DNA of 64,000 nucleotides from Zhengitettix transpicula (GCA_037074705.1 CM073596.1:52108001-52172000), one strand, 5' to 3'. Shown: positions 48,235 to 59,931, counted from the first letter of the stretch. Notes: a model not told the origin generated them from the sequence alone. Numbers and translations are program-made.

Positions 48235-48684
48235 CTCTCCGTTTTTGAACTAAGGTTCCCACAAGCCGAGATACCTCGGCCTGTTCTGAGAGGTGTATGT
48301 TCCGTGGTCACAGACCTTGGACATACGGTAAGAGTTGTCCGCTATTCCTATTGGAATAGTCGGCCAGCTGCCTCCTAAACTGTTCGAGGCACGGAGAAGG
48401 GAATGCTGCGTCCCCACAGCAAACTCCTCTCCCGCTATCGGAAGGGCGTGGGACAAGTACCCAATGCTCGACCTACCCGATGCAGGTTTTTCTAAGGTTT
48501 TCCCTGCATTTCTTTAGGCGAATTCCAGGTAGGATCCTTAAAATATAGCCCGGGGGCCCTAGGTAACCCTTGGCTACCTTCCTCTACCCTTCCGCATCCC
48601 CCTTTCAAATCCCTTCCTATGCTATTAAAGGGGAGTTGCTCAACGTAGATCACCCTCATGTAGCCTGTTGCCCTAAAAAAAAAA
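48235..48684 (+). mobile_element. F1 retroposon copy J
   Basis: Runs from CTCTCCGTTTTTGAACTAA to GTAGCCTGTTGCCCT and an A-run at 48674-48684. It starts at the same family position as copy F, within one or two bases. The antisense 68-codon frame (48250-48456) and a 60-codon sense frame are open. No clear target-site duplication was seen. Confidence 0.85.
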
Positions 48685-49984
48685 TTACACCAAATCCGGT
48701 AAATAATTTTATTTTGTGCTTTACGTTCAGTTATTTCATATACTTGACTTATATAAGTTTTGGAATTTATTATTAAAATTGTTTTTATATTAACATTTTT
48801 ACTGTAACAGGTATTTCACTTTGCCATCAAGGGAGAAATATAAATTCATATAAATCCACTTAATGCACGTTTCCTCGACCCACAACAGAAGCACCGCCCC
48901 TGTTGTTGTGAAATCACAGTAAAGTTGGCAACCCTGCCATTGGACGGAATCACCTAATTCCTAAGATAACATTAGCTGAAGGGTATTTTGCTGCAACTGA
49001 ATGTGTCACTAATTAGCGCTGTTGCCATTTGGAGTTGTTGTACAACGGGGAGTATGAAGCCGACAAGAGGGTTTACGAGGACCACAGGATCACGAGAGGA
49101 GGGGGGGGGGGAATGGAACGAGTAGTTACAGTTGTTTTGGAAATGTCGCTTGTTGTGAACACAGGTACCACCCCCTCTACCCCAATCCACCCTGTTTTGT
49201 ACTTGGAATAATTAGAATGTTGCATACATGTTCGAACAAAACTGGGAAATAACGCTCTGACACCAAAAAGTAATCCCACTAACACATCTGTGGTTAGTGA
49301 TACGACAACAATGAAAAGGGGATTGGGGGTGTATTTTGTGATGATAATTTTAAAAAAACGGTACTTAAACGCCTGTAGGGAAAACAGATAAATAAAACTT
49401 ATTTTGCATTTAATCCTCATATGAGGAAATAGGATAAGTCACAATTATATTAGTCATTTGTATAATACTTAGACTAACCGAAAAAAAAATGTTTCTGGAC
49501 TGCTAGATAGGAAATTTCACTATTAGTCTTTTTTCTAGTAAATAAAGTCAACTGTTTGTTTGTGTGTATGTACGCTCCGCATACAAATCTACACCCGTGG
49601 AGAAAATATTACCAAATTGTTCCTTTCCAACTGTAAACAAACACTGTGGAGGTAATTCACACCCAGGGGCGGGGGTGGAAATTTACAAAGAGGCTAAAAC
49701 GGCCTATATTTGAGTCGAAGAAATATTTTTCGGAATTAATTAGATTGATAGTTTGTCACGATATTTTTTTGTATAAATTCTACCCCTTTATGTATTGGAG
49801 GTGAGAACCATTAGGGCTCGGTTGGAGGGGCTTATATAAAAATAACGCGAAAACAACCGAGATTAGAGTCAAATCCGTGGTTATGGATGTCGCTGAGCTT
49901 AATTATGTCATTTAAGTTTTACTTATACAACTTGAGTTTTAATTTACAATTGGGACTTTTTTCCCCATCACTAAAATACTACTA
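48685..49984. other. Stretch without recognised gene
   Basis: G-run at 49101-49111. The 115-codon minus frame at 49073-49420 and overlapping frames have no domain. The left end of the mariner element should lie in or near this interval, but no terminal inverted repeat was identified. Confidence 0.4.
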
Positions 49985-50538
49985 TTAGTCCGTATAATAA
50001 TCGTCATTGATTCTTTTTCCATGATAATCGATTAAAATCTGACGCCATGACTTTGTAGAGTGTACTGTCTTTGGGACCAATTCTCCACTTTCAGTCCATT
50101 GGTTTGGTTGTTCCTTAGCGAAGTGATGGACCCGTGACCCATCCATGGTCGTGATCCGACAACGGCGTTATTGCTGTAAAAGCACTCGATTGAAACATCC
50201 TCACGACGCTGGTTTTTGTTCCACTGCGGGCAAACGCGACATCCATCTTGTCCATAATTTTCAGTCGAAATGCGATGTACGACCACAACCACGTCTACAA
50301 GTTCTCGCTTTTTTTCGGCGGACTTCTGAGGAATTTTCGTCACCTCTTCTGGCGTGGTCACTTCATTCGGACGACCACTGCGATGTTCGCCTCGGCAAAC
50401 TCTGCCATCAAATATATTTATTTGTAAACAAAAGGGAGCAGAGACTAAATCTAGCTCATTTTTGAGACCTTCGAGTTGAAAATATTGTGTCACATAACGA
50501 TGACCAATTTTTTCCCTCCCCCGTGTTTCCAAATTCAC
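49985..50538 (-). pseudogene. Mariner-family transposase, frameshifted relic
   Basis: A 168-codon minus frame from a GTG at 50538 holds RYVTQYFQLEGL and KNELD, matching the N-terminal helix-turn-helix of mariner transposases, then EHRSGRPNEVTTPEEVTKI, the family's SGRP linker, then REDVSIEC before the catalytic core. At about 50150 the matching frame changes: TMDGSRVHHF carries the first aspartate (MD) and the HH pair of the DD34D core, followed by QWTESGELVPK. Further frame changes give KVMASDF and then GKRINDDYYTD with stops near 49985. The second aspartate region was not found. At least three frameshifts make it dead. An intact transposase would cut and paste the element at TA sites. Confidence 0.75.
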
Positions 50539-50690
50539 CGAGAACGTTCACTGTTGATGGCCTGTTTAACAATGTAGCGTCTTCAGACTTAATTATTGTA
50601 AGGTTGGCACTTTAAGGCCGCTATTCTGTTTTCCAAACATACAGCAACCAGTCAGGTTTTCGTACAAACGACCTTCCTACTTCCATCTTT
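50539..50690. other. Possible 5' flank of the mariner relic
   Basis: This should contain the 5' terminal inverted repeat of the element if it was complete; none could be paired by eye. Confidence 0.3.
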
Positions 50691-51560
50691 AAGAAAAATG
50701 GCCGAGGTCAGAGAACCGAGGATTCCAATACCAAACTCCTTCGTTATCACTGTTTTTCTCCGGTGTTTCTTTCCTTACATTATCTTATGAAAGATTCATG
50801 ATGTCATAGGACCATGACGTCGTCGTAGCTTAAACTACCCGCTCGCGTTACCACGTGGAAACAATTTTGGGGAAACAAACGAAATCTGATTGCATATTAC
50901 GTCTTCCAAAGTGGTTTTATTTTTGTTTTCTGGGACACTCCGGGAACGTGTACAAGAGTTGGCGGAGATGTGGCACAGGAGGAAAAGTGCAGTATTAATA
51001 AATTGTGGCCAGGGCGGTGAAAAGACATAACCTTAACGATCCCCCTAAAGCGTGTTCGCCACCGACGATCTTTTGGCGCGCGCTACAGAGAAAGAGAGAG
51101 AGAGAAAAAATAGGTTTTTTTTATTTTACCTTTTTTTTTCCTCGCCCTACTTCTTCTCTCGTTGCTCGTCGTCGCCAACGAGTGTGTTTCTCCCCCGTCG
51201 CTCTTTAATGGTGCTCGTAAGAAGCGCCACGCTCCGTGGGGGCGCTACTAACGACGCCTTCAAAGAGCATTGAAATGCCGACGCTTCACGACAGAGAATT
51301 GCTTCAGACTCTTACGTCACGTCGCGGTTCCTTAAATAAAAAAAATCCGATCATCGAGTGGGCCGTCGCCTAGTTAGGGAAATAAGGTTCTTAAGACTAT
51401 AGTGACGTCAACCGAGGTGATTTGCCAATATAAAGAAGAAGTAAAAAAACAGACCGTCGAATATAAATCGACGACGGCTTAATCACGTTTTCTGTTAACA
51501 AATTACTAGAGATGTCCAAGGGACTGATTGACAATGACGTAGAAGGAAGTAACAGGCCTT
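50691..51560. other. GC-richer block without recognised gene
   Basis: Contains TGACGTCA at 51403-51410 and a GA-rich run near 51086-51110. The frames of 67 and 73 codons at 51005-51273 overlap and have no domain. It may be a conserved regulatory or promoter block. Confidence 0.35.
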
Positions 51561-54110
51561 TTTAAAGCTTTCGAGGAGAGCGTCAAAATTAGTCATGCAA
51601 AAACTCGGTCACAATAGGGGGAGAACATGTATAGATTTTTTTCTAAGGGTGTAAAATCATTAGGGAGTAGAATCAGATTATCAGTCCTGTTTTAACATAT
51701 ATTTTCCTGGTTTCACACTCTACAATCCACCCCCGTTTTCCCTTTTCCGCTGCACTTTATTAGAACGGAAAAATTATGGTATTCCTACCAAGTTCACAAC
51801 GTTAATTCTTCGATTTTGTGATCACCCCTTGGGGTGTAAAAGTAAAGTTAATTGTTAGATGCTTTTAAGAGTTACCAAAAATGTTCACCTCCATTTTATC
51901 ATTAATATTCCATTGAAAATGTCTTAAAAGCTGGGTCGGTTTAAATTTCAATCTTTATTATTTTATCGATAAGCCTTTACGTATTCTCCGATTTACCAAA
52001 CACATACTTAATTTGTTTTTGAGACCATAAATATTATATAATACCCTGAAAAACGTTAAAAAATTATTATTATTTCTACACAGTTCTTTTAGTTATGTTG
52101 AGCGGACAGGAAAATTTGTGTTTTTGATTTTTAGTTACGTTTATGTTAACATCCAATTATAGCTTCTAATAAATATATGTAATTTACTGTAATGACGTAT
52201 CCTATCCCCTCATTCGAGGACAAATCAATCTAATCAAATTTACGAATTGATTCTTACGGGGATTTTTTGAAATGATCATATTTAATAGGTAAATTAGAAT
52301 ATACAGTACATTAATGAAAAATTTTATTCTTACAGTATATATTTAATACGAATTCTCACAAGAAAACTCGGCTAACCTCCATAACCCCGGATTCGACTCC
52401 AGTCTCGGTTGTTTCACATGTTTTCTTTTTAGTAATACACCTCCACCCCCACCCCGAAGCAAGTTCTCTATTATGCAGAACGACCTTGAAATTATACACA
52501 TGTTCAGTCGTTTGAACATGTTTGAAAAATTCCACTCCCATCTACCCCCGCTCCTAGGGGTGATAGTCGTTTATTCCAACAGTGTGTACTTCCGGTTTGA
52601 AAGGAACGCGTGTACGAAAATGATCACTAAACAAACATTTGTATATGAAATCGTGTACCCTTTTTAAAATCAAAACCATCATTTTAATATATTTAAATAT
52701 ATATTTACAATTATATTATTTTTCAAAGCTGAATTCGTAATTTAATATGACTGATCGTGGAAATGAAATTACTATATTTTGAAGAAAAAAATATTGGTTA
52801 AAAACAATATTTGAAGTCTGTTGTGAGTTTTATAATAAATATAACGGTAGGTATATAATTTACATACTCGTATATATTTTTTATAGCGTTGGGAGTGAGT
52901 AGATGACGTAAGAAAATCAATATTTATAAATTAATTTCAAGCACTTGTGTTTTTTTCACGTAAGGTACTCTACATATCAGAAGGAAAAAAACTTTAATTT
53001 ACCGATCTGGTGCAAAAAACGCGACACCGAAAAACATCGTTACGGAGTTCTCGGAAGTTTGCAATAAGTGGGGCAAAAAATATCCTCCTGCGTGTGTGTT
53101 CTGAAAGAATAATTTTACCTGACAACGGAAATAATAATAGATAATTTGTAATAGTGAATTTATATTCAACTGACATTAATATCATAAATAAAATAAATAA
53201 CTTAGCGAATAAAGTCAGAATAATTGGATATTTAATACATACCATATTAATTCGAGAATATAATTTAATTTAATTGAAATTATCTGAAAAAAAGTCGAAC
53301 AGATTTTTCCTTGCTGTTTCTCTTTTTTCACTTTTATTATTTATTTTTTGTATTTAGATTCTACTAGACGCTTTATTACTTTCTCTCAACAAAAATCCGT
53401 CTGGTTTTTGTAACTTTTTTAGTTTTTCCATATCACCATATTTTTCCTTTCCAGTATCCATCGAATTAAGTCATTATTAAAAATTAATTCTAATTATTAT
53501 TTCAAGATACTCGTTTGATATGTTTTTTTTAAAAAAAGTATATTAATGGGGGGAAAATCCACTCAGAGAAAAATTCGTAAAACTCAGGGATTGTAACAAC
53601 GTATTCAGTGTTATATTTATTCAAGGGGCGTCTCTAAATATTTAATTCGTAAAGAAACTTGTTTCAGTGGGATGGCACCGTATTCAGTATCATATTTCTC
53701 GGAGAGATGGGGTGTCCCATTATTCCTTAAAACAAGGACGAAGATTCCGTTTGCAAGGTAACGAAGTCCGAATACCGATCCGATGGAACGTGTCACGTCC
53801 ATGTTTGGGTCGCAGTAACATTATTCCCACCGTCGCGACACGTTAAGTGGTCCATATATAGAGGGGGCTGGGGGACACACGCTTCTTCTTCTTCTCCGAG
53901 GTTTTATGGATTCCGACAAGTACGTCGCCACGTTGTTGTTATGACACCGCTCATCATTCCTTGGCAGCAGACAACGGCGGGCGAAGAAAAGATCTTTTAG
54001 CCACACCCATGCGTCTTTTCCCATGGAAATTTATCCGTGTAAATTTTGTTTCCATCCTCGAGACAAACTTTTCCCCTATATATCCTTATAAGGATATCAA
54101 TCATTTACAT
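51561..54110. other. AT-rich stretch; GC-richer at 53620-54060
   Basis: The frames of 61 to 83 codons have no domains. A perfect 18-base palindrome ATATCCTTATAAGGATAT lies at 54080-54097, just before F1 copy K. Nothing else was recognised. Confidence 0.45.
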
Positions 54111-54470
54111 TCTTTTTTTAGGGCAACAGGCTACATGAGGGTGATCCACTTTGGGCAACTCCCCTTTAATAGCATAGGAAGGGATTTGAAATGGGGGATG
54201 CGGAAGGGTAGAGGAAGGTAGCCAAGGGTTACTAGGGCCCCCGAGCTATGGTTTAAGGATCCTACCCGGCATTCACCGAAAGAAATGCAGGGAAAACCTT
54301 AGAAAAACCTGCATCGTGTAGGTCGGGCATTGGGTACTTGTCTCACGCCCTTCCGATAGCGGGAGAGGAGTTTGCTGTGGGGACGCAGCATTCCCTTTTC
54401 CGTGCCTCGACCAGTTTAGGAGGCAGCTGGCCGACTATTCCAATGGGAATAGCGAACAACTCTTACCGTA
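54111..54470 (-). mobile_element. F1 retroposon copy K, 5'-truncated
   Basis: A T-run, then AGGGCAACAGGCTACATGAG, through to CAACTCTTACCGTA, where the family sequence stops. TACAT is found at 54106-54110 and 54471-54475, a 5-bp candidate target-site duplication. The antisense frame is open at 54338-54547. Confidence 0.85.
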
Positions 54471-54475
54471 TACAT

Positions 54476-55764
54476 GTTAACTATTTATTTATCAACCATT
54501 CTGACACAACTACGACTAAGTTGAATTTTTTTAAAAACAAAATTTGAAGAAATTTATTTTAAAACTTAAATTTTTGGCTAATATTAGTTATTGGTAATTT
54601 ATAGAAGCCATTTACTCCAAACTATGCGTAAATTTTTATCTGACTAATTTGGATGTGTTTATTCATTTTAAGTGTATTGAAGTCAGATGCTTATAAAAAT
54701 TATATAGCATATTTGATATAACGTATTAAGAAAGTTTAACACATTGCCAAATGAAACTATAAATTCCGGTATGGTTTAATTAAATAGTTATTTTTATGTC
54801 CTCGTGTTATCTCTAAACGGCGTTGCTAAATAAATTAATATTATTAATTTACTGTCATAAGTTAATATGTCGAATTTTCTTAGAAGGGCAGCAAAAAAAC
54901 TCTTCCCTTTTTTGAAAGAACTATATTTACTGTAGATAAATTAGAACATGGAATAACTTAATTCCTTATATATTATGAGTAATGTTCTCTACATCGGAAG
55001 ATGAATAAAAAATCTTAGTGAATAAAAATAAGGATATACATTTATATATTGTTTTTCTGAGCTCGTGATACGTTGCGACTGATTTGAAAACTATTACACT
55101 AAGTCTTTCCATCTTCAGTCGTTGTGAATATAATCCTTCTAACTACAGTTATCCTAAACCCTGAGTACACTTGGAAGGATTCCTGGAGAAGAGACCGAAG
55201 CGTTTGCCTGGGAATTGTTGTGTATACATATGTGTGTGTTTGTTTGTGTGTGTGTGTGTGTACGTATTGTTGTTTTGCCTTGATGATTCCAACGGGTTCG
55301 CGTCTCCGTAGCAAACATGACGTAAGCAGCTCAATTGGCATTGTTCTCGGAGACACTGGATTAAATTAATCGTAAAGACGCCGCTGTTCTACGTTTCACT
55401 GCTCATCTTTGTGTGTGTGTGTTTGTGTGTGTGTTTGCCTCAAGCTTCCTCCCACTCTCCATTCCCATATTCGTAATGAAATGTAAAGGGTAGAAATAGA
55501 GAAAGGAGAACATGTGTTCAAACATGCATGTTCTGACTCTGTTTTCTCTTGCATTTCCCTATCTCAGAACCATTAAATATTACAGAGGTTCTCTCGTCTG
55601 AAAACGTTGTTACATTTCTTATATCAACATAACGTCTTATTCCACGTGTCGCATTTTCTTATTGAATGATTTCAACTTGAACCTTCAGTATTTTTACATA
55701 TGTAATATTTTCTGTTTTATACTAACCAAACTAACCACAATTAATGTTATCTTGATAGACATAT
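54476..55764. repeat. AT-rich stretch with GT microsatellites
   Basis: GT runs at about 55230-55262 and 55411-55436. The overlapping frames at 55099-55369 on both strands follow the GT run and are not called. Confidence 0.55.
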
Positions 55765-56164
55765 TGTAATGCCAATTAATTAACACATTAATTGTAAATT
55801 CGGTAATCTAAATTGTTAGAGAAACATATTCTTGACGGCGGTACCGAACACAAAACAACAATGTAGCAGAGCATTGTTTCCTTTGTCGGGGTATAAATAT
55901 GCGCGTTAAAAAATTGCGAGACGGTAATTCAGTTGGCTGGAAGGTGTGGTCAAGTTCAGGTCGCATTAAGAGTTCACGTTATGGTAAGAGAGAGTGCAGA
56001 TCACGTTATGGTAGAGTGGAGTTCACATTAAGATACGGTAGAGTTCAGTCCGTATTACGAATCCTCAGCGATCGGGTGGTCGTGAAAGAACTTTTGGAAC
56101 TTGGAGATTAAATACGTGGCGAGAGACGAGGACGAAAACGAAAGGCTAGAACGAGAATCGAAAT
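55765..56164 (+). mobile_element. Partial LTR-like copy, 5' part
   Basis: Starts TGTAATGCCAATTAATTAAC and matches 61316-61675 in the same orientation over about 400 bp. Shared blocks include ATTCTTGACGGCGGTACCG, GTGGTCGTGAAAGAACTTT (GTAAAAGAAC in the other copy) and CGAGAGACGAGGAC. It has a TATAAATA box at about 55892. Internal units of about 30 bp containing TCACGTTATGGTA and TACGGTAGAG occupy about 55970-56050. The similarity ends near 56164, where an F1 fragment and unrelated DNA follow. ATAT precedes it, as with the other copy. Confidence 0.65.
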
Positions 56165-56207
56165 AAACTTGCAAGAAAGCATAGGCAAAACATTTACACA
56201 AACAGAA

Positions 56208-56283
56208 TAACTCTTACCGTATGCCCAAGGTCTGCGACCCCGGAACATACACCTATCAGAACAGGCCGAGGTGCCTTGGCTTG
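56208..56283 (-). mobile_element. F1 fragment L, 5' portion only
   Basis: Carries CTCTTACCGTATGCCCAAGG through to AGGTGCCTTGGCTTGTG but none of the 3' half or poly(A). It is therefore not a simple 5'-truncated insertion. It is bordered by the inverted 10-mers ATTTACACAA (56192-56201) and TTGTGTAAAT (56281-56290). Confidence 0.75.
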
Positions 56284-56290
56284 TGTAAAT

Positions 56291-57138
56291 TCTAGTCAGT
56301 AATGATACAGACGAGATGATTAAGTAAGACAGGGAGAGAATAAAATTAATACAGCAAAACAGGCAGGGCAAAGAGCCATCAGTATAATTTCATTAAAATG
56401 AATGCTTGTCAAATTTTAATATTAAAAAAATAATATGTTATTTGAGGGATTGGAACAATATAAATTGAAAAGTACGAATAATAGCAACACCCAAATCATT
56501 AACAAACTGCAAATGAATTAAATTGGAAAGCAAGAGTATCCAAAATATTATTGTAGTAAATATTCTTGCTATAAATACTTTCAATTTTCTTTATTTCTTT
56601 ATTTCTGTCTGTTTGTGATTTCTTTTTATAATTCTTATTCCCATTTTTAATTCATTATTGTCTTTGTGTCTGAAATATCCTTGGTGTATTTCCTACAGGT
56701 GTCCTTTCCTCTGTTTCTGTTTAGCATATTCGTTTTATATTTCTTACTTTCCAATTATTTTTATTTCTTACTAATTTGGATATTCTGGCTCTAACTATTA
56801 CTTTCCATTTTTCTCTAATTCTTAGTTTCCTGCTTCCATTAATTTTTGTCTTTATGTCTGGAATATTCTGGCTTTATTTCCCACTAGTGTCGTTTTTTTA
56901 CTCTGATTCTGTTTATCTTTTTTTGAGTGTGTTTCTTACTGTAGTATTTATTTCTCTCTTTCGTTTCATCTTTTCATGTTCTTTATTTCTCCCTTTTCAT
57001 GAAAAATTAAAGGCTCCATAATCAATTTGTTCTACCACAATTTTTGAAAATTTCCAGTGGTTACTTTCATCGGCGAAGGAGAAAGTAAAACAGTTTTCAC
57101 TCCTCGGGGGGGGGGGGGGGCTATTATCGTTTACAAAA
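56291..57138. other. AT-rich, pyrimidine-rich stretch ending in a 15-base G-run
   Basis: 56580-57000 is T/C-rich, which explains the 81-codon hydrophobic frame. The G-run is at 57106-57120. No gene was recognised. Confidence 0.5.
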
Positions 57139-57579
57139 ATGGCCGCCGAATCCGCGCTTTACCATTTTTTTCTGCCTCTGTCTCTCTTACTCTTTCGGGG
57201 CATTGTGCAGGTGTTTAAAATGTGGAGTCCGGTTTCTGCGGATTTTAAGTATCGAGGATGCAAGCAAAGTGGTCGGGGTCTTCTCACGTTTCGTCTGGAA
57301 CCTGTTCCGAAACGCTTTTCCGCTCGGACGACAGACAATTCTTGTTCTTTCAGGAAATATGTAATCTCCTCTAAACGTTTTATTTTCTCCGTCTCTTTAA
57401 AGGGAGAAAAATTAGAACAGATGTTTGATATAATATGTAGAAGGTTTCGACATAAGTCTCTCAAATCCACTTTCCCTTTTCATTTATTCTTAATAGTGGC
57501 ACTGTTTGTGTTTTCCTATTATTTTTTGTATGTGTTTGGGGTTCCTGAAAGACGTACTTTTTCACGTTTCACGTTATAA
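57139..57579 (+). CDS. 146-codon open frame with two hydrophobic segments (doubtful)
   Basis: Begins with a well-placed ATG (ACAAAAATGGCCGCC), a good insect start context. Residues 8-24 and about 114-137 are strongly hydrophobic, so a small two-pass membrane protein is conceivable. The middle is basic with scattered cysteines. No family was recognised. Frames of this length are expected by chance in 64 kb, and the ATGGCCGCC start also resembles a YY1/Pho promoter motif, so a promoter element with an accidental frame is equally possible. No neighbour supports a function. Confidence 0.2.
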   Translation: MAAESALYHFFLPLSLLLFRGIVQVFKMWSPVSADFKYRGCKQSGRGLLTFRLEPVPKRFSARTTDNSCSFRKYVISSKRFIFSVSLKGEKLEQMFDIICRRFRHKSLKSTFPFHLFLIVALFVFSYYFLYVFGVPERRTFSRFTL

Positions 57580-59533
57580 TATCGAATTTTATTGTTAGTT
57601 TTCTGTTCTCGCACAAAAACAGGTGAACTCCCTTAATTATTCACTTTATTTTTTTCTTTGTGAAAATCCACTGCAGTATTCACCTCGTTTTGCTAAAAAA
57701 ACTCTACTCAAATACAGATTTTAAAAATGAAAAAACCTATTAAATTTAACGTTTCTTATTCTGTAATATATTTGCTTTTATTTTTTTTTAAAATGCGAAA
57801 TATTTGCTACGGTTTTCCAAATTTCCCCCGTAAATTATTCTAAAATATAATTAATCTGATCAATGTTAGTGATAATTGAATAATGATAATATTATTGTAG
57901 GTTGACTCATGTTTTTTATATATATTTCAATACGCACAATAAAAAACATTCCGGAATGTGAGTTGTAAAAACATCTGGCTCGTGCCTCGGGTATTTTTAA
58001 TACCTTCTCGGATTTTTATTGTTTATATCCACTGGTTTAAAATTTATTTCCTAAAGCAAATTAAATTAGATTGGGAAAAATTAAAGTTTACACTTGCCAC
58101 GAATTTTCCAAATGTAATCTCCCAATGTTTTAAAAAATTAATATGATTAATTGAGTGATCATTAAAATATACTAATTAAAGATCTGGGTTGGTAATTAAT
58201 TCAAATTTTTCTTATCACAAAAACTATTAATTACGTTTACATAATGCTGTACCAAATTAGGGAGGATCTGTTGTAATTTTTTTTTCACATCTTCTATTTG
58301 TATAGTTTTCAATACGAGCTCGTAGAATGTCGTTAATTACATCACATATGAACAATAAAATACTGAGTGGTGTTTTAAAACCCTCAGATACTAACAAACC
58401 ATCAGCCGCGAACCATCTTTATTTACAACACGCTTTTCCTTACACAATTTTTTCGTTAATTTGATTGTGCATTGAAAATAAAAGTGACCCAGTCTTCATT
58501 TGTAGAAACTTTATTAATTGTTATTAATGTTCGCCTGAAGATGACGTTGTGTATTTTTCTTTTCTTTTTCTTTATCTTCCAATTTCAATGTATATTATTA
58601 ATTATGTTGTCATTAAATTTATTCTGATTTTTGTCAATTATATTTATTTAATTCTGGTATAAATATTCTAACATTTATTTATAATTGTTAAACAAATTTA
58701 CAAAAAATTCTCTTACTGTCTCGATCAAGAATATTTCGTATGGAATAAATTTTCAACGTGTGTATAATATTATTATTATTTATTTCGTATTCACTTTGCT
58801 ATTTATTAATTACCTCCACCCACTGAGAGCATAAAAGTTAAAGGTACAAATACAGCGCGAGCGTTTAATTAAATTGCGTTTTGGATAATTTCGTGCGCTT
58901 TGAAATCGGTCGTGTAATTACTAATTATATTTAACGTTAAACTCTGTAAACGGCAATGTTTTAAAATGAGATAAATGGAGTAAGAGCCGATCCAAATTAT
59001 CCCGTTAATTACGTCCGATTGAGCGTGATTCGGTTTTTTTAAAAATATTACCTGCTCATCTGTCAGGATGTCTCGTCTGTTTTGCGGGTAGCGAAGTAAA
59101 ATAATTCGTTATTTCCATGACTGATTTTTCAGCAAGGTTATATTTTAATTTTCAACAAGTTTAAGGGTTTGCATAACGAACCGATTTCAGAATTCTTATT
59201 AATAGTCTAGCTGTCGAAGGGTGCCGAAGGGAATCCGAATATACCGGAGTTTTAAACACTCAACGTAGGCCTGCAACTGTTATCAGCAACTGAATCACCT
59301 TTTTATATTTCAATACAGCTAATAACATATAGCGTAAGGAAAGGGTCTTTTTGCTCATCTTTCTACTCCCGTACAATGGAATACACGAAAAATCTAATTA
59401 ATAATAGTTATATTCATTTACCGCCTACTCGTGGTTACAGATCTCAACATCTTAATCTGCCGAGTCGGCATGTGGCCACTGTCTTGTCCATGATTATCCA
59501 GTTCATATCTACGTTAATCAAGTCTCGTCCTGA
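57580..59533. other. AT-rich stretch; possible conserved block at 58840-59060
   Basis: 58840-59060 is less AT-rich and holds several homeodomain-like motifs (TTTAATTAAA, GTAATTACTAATTA, GTTAATTACG). It may be an enhancer. Elsewhere nothing was recognised. Confidence 0.35.
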
Positions 59534-59872
59534 TTGGTGGTTGCAGCAGTAGCCGGAACACCGTACTCTAATCCACGAGTATGGCGACTCCGCAAATATA
59601 AAAATATTATTTTTCTCGGCATGTCGAACTTTGTGAATCAGATCCGACGAATCAGAAATGTCACACTGAAAAGAAGAGCTACAATTATTTCACAATTTAA
59701 TACTGAACCGTCTGAAGACGTAGAACAAGAGAAGAAACTGGGCGAAGTCAGTTATCGGGAGCTGTCGAGGATGAAAGGTAGTGTGTGGAAGGAAGTCTTC
59801 AATAAATTCCCTTTCCTTGAAGAACGTTTCCTACGGCGAGGCGAACAACTGGAACGATCAATATGGCGGTGA
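59534..59872 (+). CDS. 112-codon open frame, charged protein or exon (doubtful)
   Basis: Opens at TTG. The first ATG gives an 83-residue peptide starting MSNFVNQIRRIRN and ending LERSIWR. It is rich in charged residues (for example VEQEKKLGEVSYREL and WKEVFNKFPFLEERF), with a composition more protein-like than most frames here, and no low-complexity bias. No domain was recognised and no splice sites were established. It could be a single exon or a chance frame in a GC-richer block. Confidence 0.2.
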   Translation: MVVAAVAGTPYSNPRVWRLRKYKNIIFLGMSNFVNQIRRIRNVTLKRRATIISQFNTEPSEDVEQEKKLGEVSYRELSRMKGSVWKEVFNKFPFLEERFLRRGEQLERSIWR

Positions 59873-59931
59873 TACAGTCAGATAGATTCAGAGCCTTTCG
59901 ATGAGACTGGTGGTAATTTTTGTTGGTATTT

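Noticed and set aside
49814..49877. tRNA-like A-box and B-box near GCTCGGTTGGAGG
   Set aside because: The A-box has an extra base, the B-box match is poor and no cloverleaf stems are possible.
50145..50465. 106-codon plus-strand frame
   Set aside because: It lies antisense to the mariner transposase relic, which explains the open frame better.
52361..52410. GGATTCGACTCC as a tRNA T-arm
   Set aside because: The flanking bases do not form the required 5-bp stem, and no D-arm is found at the right distance.
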